Below are positions 20,857 through 32,577 of a DNA stretch of 64,000 nucleotides, piece after piece (within the stretch, counting starts at the first letter, position 1; each line of letters starts with the position of its first letter). The stretch is from Chytriomyces cf. hyalinus JEL632. Lineage: Eukaryota > Chytridiomycota > Chytridiomycetes > Chytridiales > Chytriomycetaceae. Location of the stretch: NCBI GenBank assembly GCA_025435555.1, contig JAIWWG010000014.1:248001-312000 (forward strand), written 5' to 3'. Under the pieces are notes generated by a model, which saw nothing but the letters and a program-made list of their open reading frames with translations, did no database searches and had not been told where the DNA came from. The translations under genes and the position numbers were made by a program.

Positions 20857-23800
20857 ACACTGAAATCGACCGCGAGATTGACGAAATCTTTGAAAGCGAC
20901 ACTGATGAAGAGCCGCTCAAGGCCCAGCATCAGGTGGTCGCGTCGAACGAATCAAGCGACTCATCTTCTGATTCCGAGGCTGGCGCCAAGGCGGATGCGC
21001 AACGTGGTAGCAACGGCGCCACCGCAAACGAAGCGCTTGATGTCGACAGTTATCAACGCACAGTTGCTGCCCCAACCCATGACGATGAGAGCGACAGCTC
21101 GTTTGACGGAGGCGATGGTGCTGGTTCGGTCGGAGGTGCCGGTGGGGCCGAACCAAGTGATGAAGATGAGGACTCGGAGGAAGATGCCTTGAATGTTTCA
21201 TATGGCGTGTCCAAAAAAATGTCCGATCATGGAGGCAGTAGTGACGAGTCGGACACCATAAAGCGACCCGCCAAGAAGCGCGGCAAAATAGAAGGCGTTG
21301 ATTATGAGGATGATCCTTTGTTGTACGGCTTGCGAAGGTCGGGCAGAGCGCGTGGTGGCGGTTCCGCTGCGAGAATGCAGGTACGCTGCGCTTACTTTAT
21401 TTTAGCTCTGTGTTCGCATCCATCGTTTCTTATGAGGGTTCTTTTACCCAGGTTCACGACTCAGATGATGATAGCATCTCGAGTTCACGGCGCCCTAACG
21501 CCAAAAAGCCATCCAAGTCAAAGCCATCTCGCTCCAAGCTTTCACGTAAGGGCAAACGGACAAACTGGCTTTGAAAGGCGTTAATTGAAGCACATATTCA
21601 CAGGGCGAGACTATGATGACGATGACGATGATAATGACGATGTAGTCATGGATGAGACGGCTGCTGATGATTCTGATGACGGCTTTACTGAAGATTCTGA
21701 AGATGAAGAGTTCGGTGGATCTTCCCGCCGACGCAGGAAGCCTCCTGTCCATAAAAAGCCGTCCCGACCCGCCAAGAGTCATTCATTTTCGTCGCAAGAG
21801 GACCTATCCCACGAAGTGCGTTTCTCATCGAGAAACAAATCGAGAGCTGACTATAACGAGGCCCTCATTGACGAGCAGCTGGATGAAGAGATGAAGTGGG
21901 ATTCCGATGAAGATTACGCAAAAAAGGCGAAAGAAAAGGAGCAGTATGAAGAAGATGTTTCTTCAGAAGTAATTCCCACGATTGAATTTGTTTTGGATCA
22001 TCGACCTTCTGAAAAAGATCCTGGTAATGCATTTTTGTCATTGTCTTTGTCGCCAAACTAACACCACTGGACTCTCTCCATAGATGTCATCGAGTATCTG
22101 ATCAAGTGGCAAGGTTGGTCCCACAGACGCAACACATGGAACGTAGGTGAAGACCTGTCTCAAGTGAAAGGATTTAGAAAACTTGAGCGGTACAACAAGC
22201 GCGTTGAAGAAGATAAACTGGAACGAGACAGTGTATACACCACAAAAGAAGAAATTGAGCAAAAGGATATTCTTCTGGAAATGCACCGCAGTGATCTGGA
22301 GGAATTCAAACTCGTCGATCGTGTAATTGCATCTCGTCCTCTCCCTTCAGGCGGAGATGAATACCTTTGCAAGTGGAGGCGCCTCAACTACAAAGATGCA
22401 ACTTGGGAACCAGAAGATGAGATTGCCGAGTTTCAAGACTCCATTGACGCTTTTTTGCAAAGAGATTCGTCGACCATGGTTCCACACAAGAGTAAATCAT
22501 ATACCAAGAACCGACCCGAGTTCAAAAAATTTACCAAGCAACCGGAATATCTGAAGGGTGGTGAATTACGAGATTACCAGCTTTTGGGAATCAACTGGAT
22601 GGCATATCTATGGCACCGAAATGAAAATGGCATTTTGGCGGATGAGGTATTTCTAGCGAGTTTTTTTCCTCCTTTTGAGTTCTGAACGACCATGCCAAAC
22701 TATTTTTTGTTCAGATGGGGTTAGGAAAAACTGTACAGTCCATTTCTTTCATGAGTTATCTTTTCAACTCCATGCAGTTATATGGTCCGTTCCTTGTGGT
22801 AGTTCCACTCTCCACAATGGGATCTTGGCAGCATGAATTCGGAAAATGGTAAAAACGGCCATTGGCCATTGGCCAAATATAAGTGTCAATAACAAATTCT
22901 CTATTTTCAGGGCGCCTGAAATGAATATGATCGTTTACACGGGTGACTCCGAATCAAGAACCATTATTCGAGAACACGAATTCTATATCAAGGGCAAATC
23001 GTCCAAACCCAAGTTTAACGTTCTCCTCACAAGCTATGAGCTGATTTTAAAGGACCGCGAGCAATTGGGCCGCATCAAATGGTGCTTCCTTGCTGTGGAT
23101 GAAGCACATCGACTTAAAAACTCTGAGTCTCAGCTTCACGAAGCATTGAAAGATTTCCACACCGCAAATCGCCTTCTCATCACTGGAACTCCTCTTCAAA
23201 ACTCTGTCAAGGAGCTTGTTGCGCTGATTCAGTTTCTCATGCCGGACAAGTTTCGCGAGTTTGAAGACTTTGAAATCGACATTACTGCTGAGAATCAAGA
23301 AGACAAGATCAAAGACCTGCAAGTTCGTTTGCAAAATTATATGCTGCGACGTCTCAAGAAGGACGTTGAAAAATCGCTGCCAACCAAGACGGAGCGAATA
23401 TTGCGTGTTGAGTTGTCGGCCATGCAGCTCGACTTCTACAAGAATATTTTTAGCCGAAACTTCAGCGCGTTGAATAAGGGAGTAACGGCCGGAAACCAAA
23501 ACTCCCTCTTAAATATTTGCATGGAGCTCAAGAAGGCTGCCAACCATCCGTATCTGTTTCCTAATGCAGAGACAGTTGTTGCGAACAAAGAGGAACAACT
23601 GCGTGGAATTATCGGAAACTCTGGGAAAATGGTTTTGCTGGACAAGCTGCTCGCTCGACTGAAAGAATCGGGACATCGCGTGTTGATTTTCAGTCAGATG
23701 GTCCGCTTGCTAGATATCCTGTCTGATTATCTGGTTCTGCGTGGTTACCAACATCAGCGGTTGGATGGAAGTACTGGAAGCGAAGCCAGAAAGAGATCTA

Positions 23801-26579
23801 TGGACCATTTTAATGCCCCCGACTCCCAAGATTTTGTTTTCATTCTTTCAACACGTGCTGGTGGTTTGGGATTGAACTTGGCCACTGCTGACACGGTACA
23901 CTTTTCATTAACTGCCACAATTTTCTTCGCATTGCCTAATTACATCCTTTTTTTCAGGTGATCATTTTTGACAGTGACTGGAATCCACAGAATGACTTGC
24001 AGGCCATGGCCAGAGCCCATAGAATTGGGCAAAAGAATACTGTCAATGTGTACCGGTTTGTTGCCAAAGATACGATCGAAGAGGATGTATTGGAGCGGGC
24101 CAAGCGAAAGATGGTGCTTGAATACTGTAAGTATTTCCCCATGCGATTACTGCAATCTCTCTGTCCTGGTTGTTGATTCTTTTTCTCATTTTTATAACAA
24201 GGCATCATCAAGCAAATGGACACAACTGGAGCCAATGTCATGTCCAAAAAAACCAAATCTGTTGGCAACTCGCAAATGTCCAAAGAAGAGCTTCAACTGA
24301 TCCTCAAATTCGGTGCAAAGCAAATGTTTAGGCAAAACTTGGAAGCTCTGACTGGAGAAGACGGAGCCAATTCGTCGGGTGCACAACCTCTCAGTAAACT
24401 GGACGACTTGAATTTGGATGAAATTCTCTCTCGTGCTGAGCATCACACGTCTGAAGAAGCGACCGGTGCAGCCGATGGAGGCGCCGCCTTCTTGGAACAA
24501 TGGAAAGTCGAAGACGTGCAAATGAACCAAGTTTCATGGGAAGAAATTATCCCTGAAAATGAACGAGCCGCTGTTGAGGAGCCGGAAAATCCTGAATACA
24601 TTGGCCCTCGTGTGATGCGGACGGTGCGCTATGGCCCCGACGGTGTTCGTATCGATGACGACTCGGATGAGGGCGGTGCAGTTGGAGAGACGCCGGGGCG
24701 CATCTCGGGTCGCAGCAACAATAGCAAACGGAAACGTGCCGCCTCATCGACCTCGAAAGCGAAAGCTGGGTCAAGTAAAGCAGCCTTGAATGAAAAAGAA
24801 ACGAGGGCCTTGATTCGTGCGCTGTTACGATTTGGATCGATTGAGGAGCGATATGAAGAAATTGTGAAGGATGCTGACTTGGAGTCGCGCGCTCAAGAAG
24901 TCATTAATGGAGCTGTTGAAGGAGTCACTGCTGCATGCAAAAATGCAATCAAAAGCCAGAAGGCATCTGAGGAGGCAGATGCAAAGCGAAAGTTTGTGAA
25001 AATGATTCCAGCCACTTACAATGGAGTGTCCCAGATCAACTCAGTCTTGCTTCTCCAACGTATCAAGGAGCTGACTGTGCTGACTAATCGGATCCAGGCC
25101 ATTAAAGATCCGCTCAAGTTTCGGCTTGGAAGCTCTGCGTCTACCATCAAGATGCCTGCATGGTCCATTAAATGGACCTTCACAGATGATGCGATGCTGC
25201 TGGTTGGGATCTATCAGCATGGATACGGCTGCTGGACCAAGATGCAGACCGATGAATCACTTCCTTTCAAGGACAAGTTCTTCCTGTCTAAAGCTGACGA
25301 CGAAGGAGGCGATGGTGACGATGAAGGCAACTCAAAACGCGCAGCACCAGTTGACGATAAGAAAGACTCCAAGTTGCCCAAGTCCATCCATCTGGGCCGT
25401 CGTGCAGATTTCTTGCTCAAGTTTCTCAAGGACACGGAGCAGACTCGTAGTGAGCAAACGGCGAAATCAAAGAGCGGGCCGACTCTTCCTTTCAAAAAAC
25501 GAGTCGCTGCAGCCTCGTCTGGGCCTCAAACGAATGGGTCCTCAACGTCGCTTGCAAGTGCCGGGAGCTCTTCTGCAGCATCCGGTGTCGGATCTCCCAA
25601 AGTTGAAATCAAAGGTGCGAGTCCCAACAAAAACCAGGACAAGAGTGTCTCGTCCAAAGTACCTGATAGGGTTGCCGTGGGATCAAAGTCAAAAAGCAAA
25701 ACCTCGACTAAAGCTGCTGCTGCTGCTGTGGACTATGAATCTGACTTTTCAGATGTCTCTGTTGACGCTTTGGAACTGAAGGCCATCATGGCGCCCATAA
25801 AAAAGGAGCTCAAAAAACTCAACAAGGAAACTGGAAACATGGAACCCGCAATCAAAGCCGTATTCTTAAAGGACACTGTGTCTCTCATTGGAAATCATAT
25901 TGGACTCGTGATGAATGGGATTGGTGGAGACAATACCGAGACCAATGTTCGATTGGGAAGAAACCTGTGGAAGTTTGCGAGTCAGCACTGGCCTGCTCCT
26001 GTTCACTACTCCAAAGTACGAGCGATGTACGACAAGATCAAGTCCAAACTTGGAAATGGCGGTGACAATGGAGCAAATGTGGACCGCAAATCGTCGGTCA
26101 ACAATGGAAATCCACGGTCAGCGCCGCCTGTGCGACAAAACTCAAGCACCTCGAGTGTATTACCAAAAATCCAAATCAAAGAAAAGGCAAGTGTAGCATC
26201 AAACGGTGCTAACAACGGAGCAAGAAGACGGTCTCGGTCTCGTAGCCGCAGTCGCAGTCGGAGCCGTGAGAGGGAAAGAGATCGTGACCGGGATCGTGAT
26301 CGAGACAGGGACAGGGAAAGGGATCGTAAACGGTCTCGCTCGCGAAGCAGGGATCGGAATCGAGGTGGTAATGTTGGGCGGCGGGACGATGACTGGGATC
26401 GGCGTCGAAGAGACCGGTCGAGATCGCGCTCAGTTGAGCGAAGGAGAGATGATGATCGCTATGATAGAAGAAGGGATGACGAGCGGCGAGGTGAGCGCCG
26501 TGATTCATACCGAAACAACAGGAGGTCGCGATCGCGTTCTCGGTCAAGATCCAGAAGTAGGGATCGGTATCGCCGATGA
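20857..26579 (+). CDS. CHD1: CHD1 chromodomain-helicase chromatin remodeller (N-terminal exon not placed)
   Basis: SWI2/SNF2 ATPase that spaces nucleosomes in transcribed genes. Exons 20857-21380, 21452-21545, 21604-22023, 22084-22646, 22715-22848, 22911-23895, 23958-24126 and 24202-26579 give about 1,755 residues. Order: acidic Ser/Asp-rich N-terminus; chromodomain 1 ([10 protein letters not shown]) and chromodomain 2 ([16 protein letters not shown]); ATPase lobe 1 ([22 protein letters not shown]); helicase lobe ([33 protein letters not shown]); SANT-SLIDE-like region ([37 protein letters not shown]); and DUF4208/CHCT domain ([20 protein letters not shown]). The domain set and order match yeast Chd1. 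Odd feature: an Arg-Ser/Arg-Asp/Arg-Glu tail fills the last 120 residues. The start ATG is in an upstream exon that I could not fix. The exon at 20857 needs one nucleotide from it. Confidence 0.92.
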
Positions 26580-26604
26580 GATGAGCAGTGGGATCAGGAA
26601 TGAT

Positions 26605-26621
26605 GGGGGGGGGGGGGGGGG
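26605..26621. repeat. G17 homopolymer
   Basis: Seventeen consecutive G residues 25 bp after the CHD1 stop codon, in its 3' UTR. It could form a G-quadruplex or be length-variable. It is also a typical place for sequencing length errors. Confidence 0.9.
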
Positions 26622-26801
26622 AAAGACTGTTTTTGTTTTTTCAAACGCTTTCTTTTCCACACTAATTCCTCATCATTTGGAGAGTATTAAAGTATCCAAA
26701 CAATGTCCAACTCTGTTTTCGTTGTGGGTGTGTTGCGATCCCGTTTTCACGGACCAATGTTCAATTAAAAAAAAGGTTTGAAGAAGCGAAAGAGCGGAAC
26801 C

Positions 26802-26829
26802 GATGCGATGGGATGCGATGCGATGCGAG
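26802..26829. repeat. GATGC / GATGG pentanucleotide repeat
   Basis: Five to six imperfect copies of CGATG or GGATG, readable directly. Confidence 0.8.
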
Positions 26830-26921
26830 CACAGAGGACCTGTCTGCAGTGCGGGTGCTGGCAGCGCAGGAAATGGCAGCGGCAACAGCATTTATGAAAG
26901 CGAGAGTCACGATTGCACAAA

Positions 26922-26930
26922 TCACGTGAC
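26922..26930. promoter_or_regulatory. E-box TCACGTGAC
   Basis: CACGTG core about 385 bp upstream of the secreted glycoprotein start codon, matching the presumed class-B bHLH target. Function is inferred. Confidence 0.4.
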
Positions 26931-27312
26931 CCACTCTACCAACAGCCCGAAATTGTTGTGCCACTCACTCTCGCGTCCCCATTTCTGCAAAAACATGGCT
27001 ACGCTTTTAAACGCAACGGCATGCTGTATGGTACCGATGTGCTGCTGATACCACTGCGTAGTCTTGGGTGTGTGTTTGGACGCGCCTGCCTGTCCTGGCA
27101 GCATTGGAAGCAGCAGCAGCATTGGAAGCACACGAGCGCATCGCATGCACAAAGAAGGGTGGATCAGACGCAGTTCAGTTGACAGCGCCTTCCTCCCGTT
27201 GTCGTTGTTAAATATTTTAAGTAAATATGAATAGTTAAAAAAAGACCATTTTAATCGGCCAATTGAGTGATCGTTTATTGCACTTTCTTTTCCACAAAAG
27301 ACGACGACGACG

Positions 27313-28360
27313 ATGCTGTCCTCACTCGCTGTTGTCGCTGCCGCCGCGTCGCTCGTCCGTGCCCAGTTCGACCCCAACGGTCCCACACAGCCAGGCCTGC
27401 CCCAGGGATGCGTTGGCTCCTGTGAGTCTCATGCCTGGCGGTCTCATCAAACCCCATCCATCCACTCATCCACTCATTCATGCGTATGCAGTTCCCAACC
27501 TGACACAGTGCCAGATCTCAAACTGGTACCTTGGAGACACTGTCGACAGATGCGCTCCCCCTGGCCCTTACCCTGTCGCGGGTCAGCAAGTCTACATCAA
27601 GGACCCGACCAATTTCTGCATCAACTTGCCAAACCCTGAATCAATCTTCCTGGCAAACAACTTTTACTCGTGGAACAAGCTTCCCACTGTCGTTCAGGCA
27701 GAAGGATTTGTGCAGTCCTTCTGCATGGGCTCGTACTTGCCTCCAGGGGCAAAACCCCTTCCCCAGTTTGGAATTCGTTCGGCCCATGTCTTGAAGAATT
27801 TCACTGTTCCAGGGCAGCACTACATCCAAGTCCACGGCTACCTTGACTGCGAAGTCCTCGGAATTAACTGCACTTCCAGCGCCCCAGGTCTCTACGATGA
27901 CGCCGGCCAATACGATGACGGACCGTTCATCAACTGCGGTAAAGAACCCTACTCTGGTGTTGACAACTCCACCCAAGCCAACCCAGGCATGCAGCACTAC
28001 GTTGAGATGGCCGGAAACGGACTGTACTGCATGCGCGTATGCGAGCCAGGAAACTTGATGGCAGGAAGACCGTGTGATCTTACCCAGGACACTGCTGGTT
28101 GTGAAAAGTTTATGAAAGTCCAATTTGGCGACGGTTTTACGTTCACGGACTTGGTTACGGGTGAAAAGTCAACGGCAACGGTGTCGATGCCTCCAAGAAA
28201 GACTACGACGACCACTACGACGACGGCTGAGGCAAAGACTTCTGCGGCCTCTGCGTCGGGCACTGCTGCCGTCACTGCAACGACTTCCAAATCTGGAGCT
28301 TTCAAGAACGGGGCATTCGCTGGTCTCGTCCTGACTGCTGGCGTTTTGGCTGCTTTGTGA
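27313..28360 (+). CDS. Secreted Cys-rich glycoprotein, predicted GPI-anchored
   Basis: Exons 27313-27421 and 27492-28360 give 325 residues. A signal peptide (MLSSLAVVAAAASLVRA) starts the protein. The mature part has many cysteines and N-glycosylation sequons (PNLTQC, NFTVPG, GINCTSS). Landmarks are CQISNWYLGDTVDRCAPPG, FCINLPNPESIF, GYLDCEVLGINC, YVEMAGNGLYCMRVCEPG and LTQDTAGCEKFM. A Thr/Ser/Ala-rich stalk and a hydrophobic tail (FAGLVLTAGVLAAL) indicate a GPI anchor. The pattern recalls fungal surface proteins annotated as macrophage-activating glycoprotein. That resemblance is from memory and of moderate strength. No catalytic motif was seen. It is probably a cell-wall or zoospore surface protein. 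Confidence 0.8.
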
Positions 28361-28560
28361 TCGTCTTGGTTCCCATTTTGACACGTTTCTCCTTTTTCTT
28401 TTTTAAATCGCGTTGTTCGTTTCCTTTGCTGTTGTTGTTGTTGATGATTGAGTATGATATGAATATAGCCAGTGTTTAAGAGCGCCAATTTGCTGGCTCC
28501 ATTTTTTCTATTCCTTCAAGAAACCTAAATATTACACAAACGGGCGAACCGGAAAAAATA

Positions 28561-29477
28561 ATGAACGACGACAACTTCCCCTTCGCAGACTGCGCCGAGG
28601 AGTTTGGAAACACGACCATGAACTTGTACTACTCGTCTCCGTCCACGCTCGCTGCCGTGTCTTCGCTGCTCTTTCAAACGAGAGGCGCTCTCATTCATTC
28701 TGATACACCCGAACCGAACACGGAGGACATTCAGTTTATGGATTTGGGGTAAGCTGCTGCGCGAATTCCCCCTCGGTTGGTCTTGTTTTCACCCTGTATC
28801 CGCGGTCCATTCGAAACCTTGTGATGGTGCATCGGGAAAATCCCGCCACCCTCGCTTCGGCAATATCCTTATCGCATTCTTTCTCATCGCTACTGAGAAA
28901 TGAATCTGAACCTGCGTTCCAACTCGATGAAAGAACGCGGAAGTCGAATGGCTTCACTGAAAACAATCCCCAGAACCTCCACCCAACCCACGCTCTCATC
29001 CACATACAAACCAACTGTTCAAAAAACAAACAAAAACCAAAAAACAAAAACCTCAAAAGATGCGGAGACGGCCGCATCGTAATCCACATGGCAAAAGCGC
29101 ACGGAATCCGTTCAACAGGAATCGACTTCTCACCCGCATCCATCGCCGAAGCAACTGAAAACGCGCGTTTGGAGGGCGTATCGCATCTGTGCACGTTCAT
29201 GACAGAGGATATTATGGCGTGGGAATCCATCCCAAACAAGTACACTTGGATTTCAGCGTATCTACCAAAAGTTGTGGTGAATCGACTCAAGGGCCTCCTG
29301 GAGCGTTGGATTCTGGCTGGTGATGTTGGGGCTGGAAGTGACCCAAAACTGTTTGTTTCTATTTTGTATGAAATGAAGGGTTGGGATCACGAGAAGTTAG
29401 CTGGTAGGGACGAGAACATGACCTTATGGGTTGCAGATCGGAGCACCGTCATGTCGAGCATGACGGCAGGTAGATAA
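28561..29477 (+). CDS. Small class I SAM-dependent methyltransferase
   Basis: Exons 28561-28748 and 29060-29477 give 201 residues. Splicing joins MDLG to CGDGRIVIHMAK, producing the SAM-binding motif I (DLGCGDGR). STGIDFSPASIAEA gives the motif II acidic position, and FMTEDIMAW resembles motif III. The intron interrupts motif I, and at 311 nt it is several times longer than its neighbours (about 60 nt). Fold and cofactor are clear, but the substrate is not; small fungal methyltransferases of this layout act on proteins or small molecules. An additional small exon inside the long intron cannot be excluded. It ends 149 bp before the convergent aldo/keto reductase. Confidence 0.75.
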
Positions 29478-29626
29478 TAAGCTAAAATAAAGTAGATGCC
29501 CCTTTTTCCAACAGCTTTTTATATCGACTTCAAAATGACTCCTCTTTGCAATGAAGACGCGTTCCATTGCTTCGCTGCCTCCTCTTTATCGTGTGACATT
29601 TCGCGTGTGCAGAAGCATCTCAGACT

Positions 29627-31291
29627 CTAAGAGTGTCCCATGATGGGCTTCGGCAGATACGGTTCTTCAAGGTAATCCACCTCTTCCTTGGAAAGAATAA
29701 ACCTCGAAGCTTGCACAAGCTCGTCCAGATAACTTTGAAAAAAAAAAATCATCACGCGCCGACAGTTTCAGCCAAAGGAGAGATGTGAGATGAGACGAAT
29801 CGAAATCAGCAACTCAACTGCGCCTTCGTACATCCAGCAATCACAGCACTAACACCTTTCCCTTCCCCAACCCCACTTTTACCACCACCCATTAACCACG
29901 CAAGCGCAACTACTGCTGGACCCACTCCTCTTTTACCAGCCAACTGTGCAACACGGTCAAGAATCATTCCATCCTCCTCGCTTTCTTTTGGGAACCACCG
30001 TTTCAAAGCAGCATCGGTGGTTGCTCGCAAGCTGGGTTTCTCGTTGGTGTTTGCTGTTGAAGGATGCGCAAGGAGGCCTCGCGCAAGTGGCGACCATGGG
30101 AGGACTGCGATTCCTTCGGAGGCGCAGTATTTGTTCATTTCGCGTTCTTCCTCACGATACAAGAGATTATAGCTGCAGCAACAAACGAGAGTTAACATTG
30201 AGGGTCTGATTTTTCGAATGTTGGGGATATCTACTGAATGACTTACAAATTCTGCAAAACAGAATCGGTCAGTTTCCGTCCAAAAAAACACTTCCATTTT
30301 TTTTTATCCAAACCTGCATCGTCACAAACTTGGACCATCCGTGCATTTCTGCGACATGGTTCATTTTCGCAAACTGCCTGGAGCACACACACATACACAC
30401 ACGCCAAATGAGGTTTGCGTCCACTCAAAACAATGAACAAAAAACTCACCAGCAGTACATGGACGACGCGCCCAAATAGCGCACTTTTCCCATCCTCACA
30501 AGATCGTTCAGAGCTTCCATCGTTTCTTCGATTTCAGTCTATTTCGTAAGCATCAGATATATAGCACGAGTTGCGTTGATTTCGCGTTTTTCTTTTCTCA
30601 CGTTGTAATCGTATCGGTGAATCTGATAAAGATCAATATACGACACGCCAAGTCTTTTAAGACTGGCTTCGACGGCGTCAAAAATGTGTTTTCTGCTTAA
30701 ACCTTTTGAACATTGTCAGCACAAACTCACACACTGGAACAAAATAGAAATATATACTGACCAGATCGGTTGACGAGCGAAGGATCATCCTCAGCGCGAC
30801 TGAGCGTGTTGACTCCAACATCTTCAGACACTGGAAAGTAAACCTGGCAACAACGCGCGCTCAACAGTCGAAAAAAATAAACGCTTTCAAAAACAGCACT
30901 CACTTTGGTCGCAATAACAACTTGATCACGCGGGATATTGTATCGCTTCAGAGCCTCGCCGAGAATCAGCTCACTTTGTCCGTTTGAATACGCGTCGGCC
31001 GTGTCAAAGAAGTTGATGCCGAGGTCATACGCTCGTTTGATGATGGGCAGACTTTCATCCTTATCGAGGACCTGTATGTTTTGGAGTAAACGCAAAGTAA
31101 ACGAGTCAGATAAGACACACAAAGTATGAGAAGGGGGTTGAACGGGGGCGCGTGCATACCCATTTCTGCCACTTTGCGGAGCCAAACGACATGCATCCTA
31201 GCGCGATGCGCGATACTCTGAGACCCGTTTTGCCGAGTCGAACGTACTCGACCCCGTCTGGTGTAAAGTCTGGGGAGGTTGCAGCTGCCAT
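29627..31291 (-). CDS. Aldo/keto reductase, nine exons including a 5-nt exon
   Basis: Minus-strand exons 31160-31291, 30904-31071, 30762-30843, 30602-30702, 30450-30538, 30314-30377, 30247-30251, 29819-30172 and 29627-29732 keep phase and give 366 residues. It is an NADPH-dependent carbonyl reductase of the TIM-barrel aldo/keto reductase family, yeast YPL088W/aryl-alcohol type. Seen motifs: [32 protein letters not shown] with the catalytic Asp and Tyr; VVIATKV with the catalytic Lys; YQIHRYDYN with the active-site His; [13 protein letters not shown]; and the cofactor-binding [10 protein letters not shown]. The segment after VTMQ needs a 5-nt exon (AATTT) to keep the conserved Asn and frame. 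Length is normal for the family. The substrate is unknown. Confidence 0.85.
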
Positions 31292-31729
31292 TTATTTATC
31301 TTTTTATTTATTTTGTATAGTTTATTCTTGGTTTTGTTTGGGTTTGGACTTGTCAGAAAAAAAGTACGCATTGGTTTCCCCCAAGCACATTTGAAATCGG
31401 TGACCTTAATAAAAGACATCATCGGGTTGGCTGGTGGGAAGCGATGTCTGTAACAGAAAAGAGGAGTAACTTGCAGGGGACGATCTTTTCTCGACAAGAC
31501 AGTGAGGAGAGGGCGTTGGAACAGGCAGTATGAGCACCGAGCCAGCACCTCAAGGATGGATGCTATCAGAAGTGCACCTGACAACGACGAGTTCGGCGGT
31601 AGTTTGGGTGTCAGGGAAATGCTCAGCCTTCTCGCGCGGATGAAGGACAAGATTCTTAAGTAATTTAGCGCAGGAGCAGAAGAAAAGGACTACACAGTAA
31701 CTGGGATGCTTGTTTTTATTTATTTGGTA
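31292..31729. other. Intergenic region
   Basis: 438 bp between the aldo/keto reductase start and the end of the next minus-strand gene. Open but motif-free on the minus strand to about 31650. No gene is supported. Confidence 0.5.
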
Positions 31730-32369
31730 TTATTTCCCAGTCACGCATTTGATTTGATGATGTGTTTCAAGCCATTCCGGCAGGTTTAGGTAAGCTTTCT
31801 TTGACTGGTTCACAACTTGCCCATGGATCATGGAGGAACCTTTGACGGAAACCTGGAGCCGGCATTTCTGTTTGCAATCGGATGGGAAGACGGCAATTTC
31901 GGTCTCGGTGGTGAGCCCAAACAGGCCCACGTCGGTCTTCATGCAGTAGAACACGCCCTCGTCGTTGTGGAGTACGCCAACGATTTTGTGTATCGTGGAC
32001 ATGGATACGCGGTATCCGGCCATGGACTGAACGCCTTTGACGATGCGCATGCGCTCGGTTTCGCAGTCTGTGTTGAGTGGATTGAGCGGGGGTGAGTGAG
32101 TTTGAGTGCTCCACTCCACTGGAAGCAGCTCATACCTGCTTGCCAGCTGCCAATAACTTGTTCCACAACTTGGTTGTACTCCATCAGCTGTGTCCACACT
32201 ATTTCCGATTCAAGCGCTTCCAATGCTCGCTCGGCAGGATCTTCAAGCTCAATGTCTGTTGCGCCGAGATACACGTCATAAGCTGTATGCAGATGGGGCA
32301 AGTCCGTACATGACGAGAAGACTTACCGAGAATGGTGGTTAATCCAGCAGGCCGCTTCAGAGAGTTCAT
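31730..32369 (-). CDS. Unknown 175-residue protein
   Basis: Exons 32327-32369, 32136-32282 and 31730-32067 keep phase and have normal splice sites (first intron only 44 nt). The protein starts MNSLKRPAGLTTILAYDVYL. It has an acidic helical part (DIELEDPAERALEALESEI, MEYNQVVEQVIGSW), then a mixed region ending in a Cys-containing beta-like segment (GVFYCMKTDVGLF, FPSDCKQKCRLQVSV, LNLPEWLETHHQ). There is no signal peptide, membrane segment or known motif. I do not recognise the family. It lies 208 bp downstream of the glutathione transferase gene on the same strand, which need not mean a shared function. Confidence 0.6.
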
Positions 32370-32577
32370 GATGCAGTGATGACAGATTTTCTGGGGGATA
32401 TTTTTTATTCCACAATCAGGCCACAAGAAGCCCTCATTTGTTAGACACACTGGGAGTCAGGAATAGTCGTCGCCAAGTATCATCATCATACACACATAAC
32501 AGCGCAGGTTGGCGACATGTATTCGACAAGAACAACAAACACTTAGTGTCAAGCACAAACAAGAAACACAACTGCCT

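Larger units (their letters stand above)
26580..27312. other. Intergenic region, CHD1 / secreted glycoprotein
   Basis: 733 bp with the G17 tract, a GATGC-type repeat (26802-26829) and a TCACGTGAC E-box at 26922-26930. No gene recognised on either strand. Confidence 0.5.

Noticed and set aside
31198-31650. 150-codon minus-strand frame extending out of the aldo/keto reductase first exon
   Set aside because: Uses a different frame from the reductase exon, has no motif, and lies mostly in the intergenic region.
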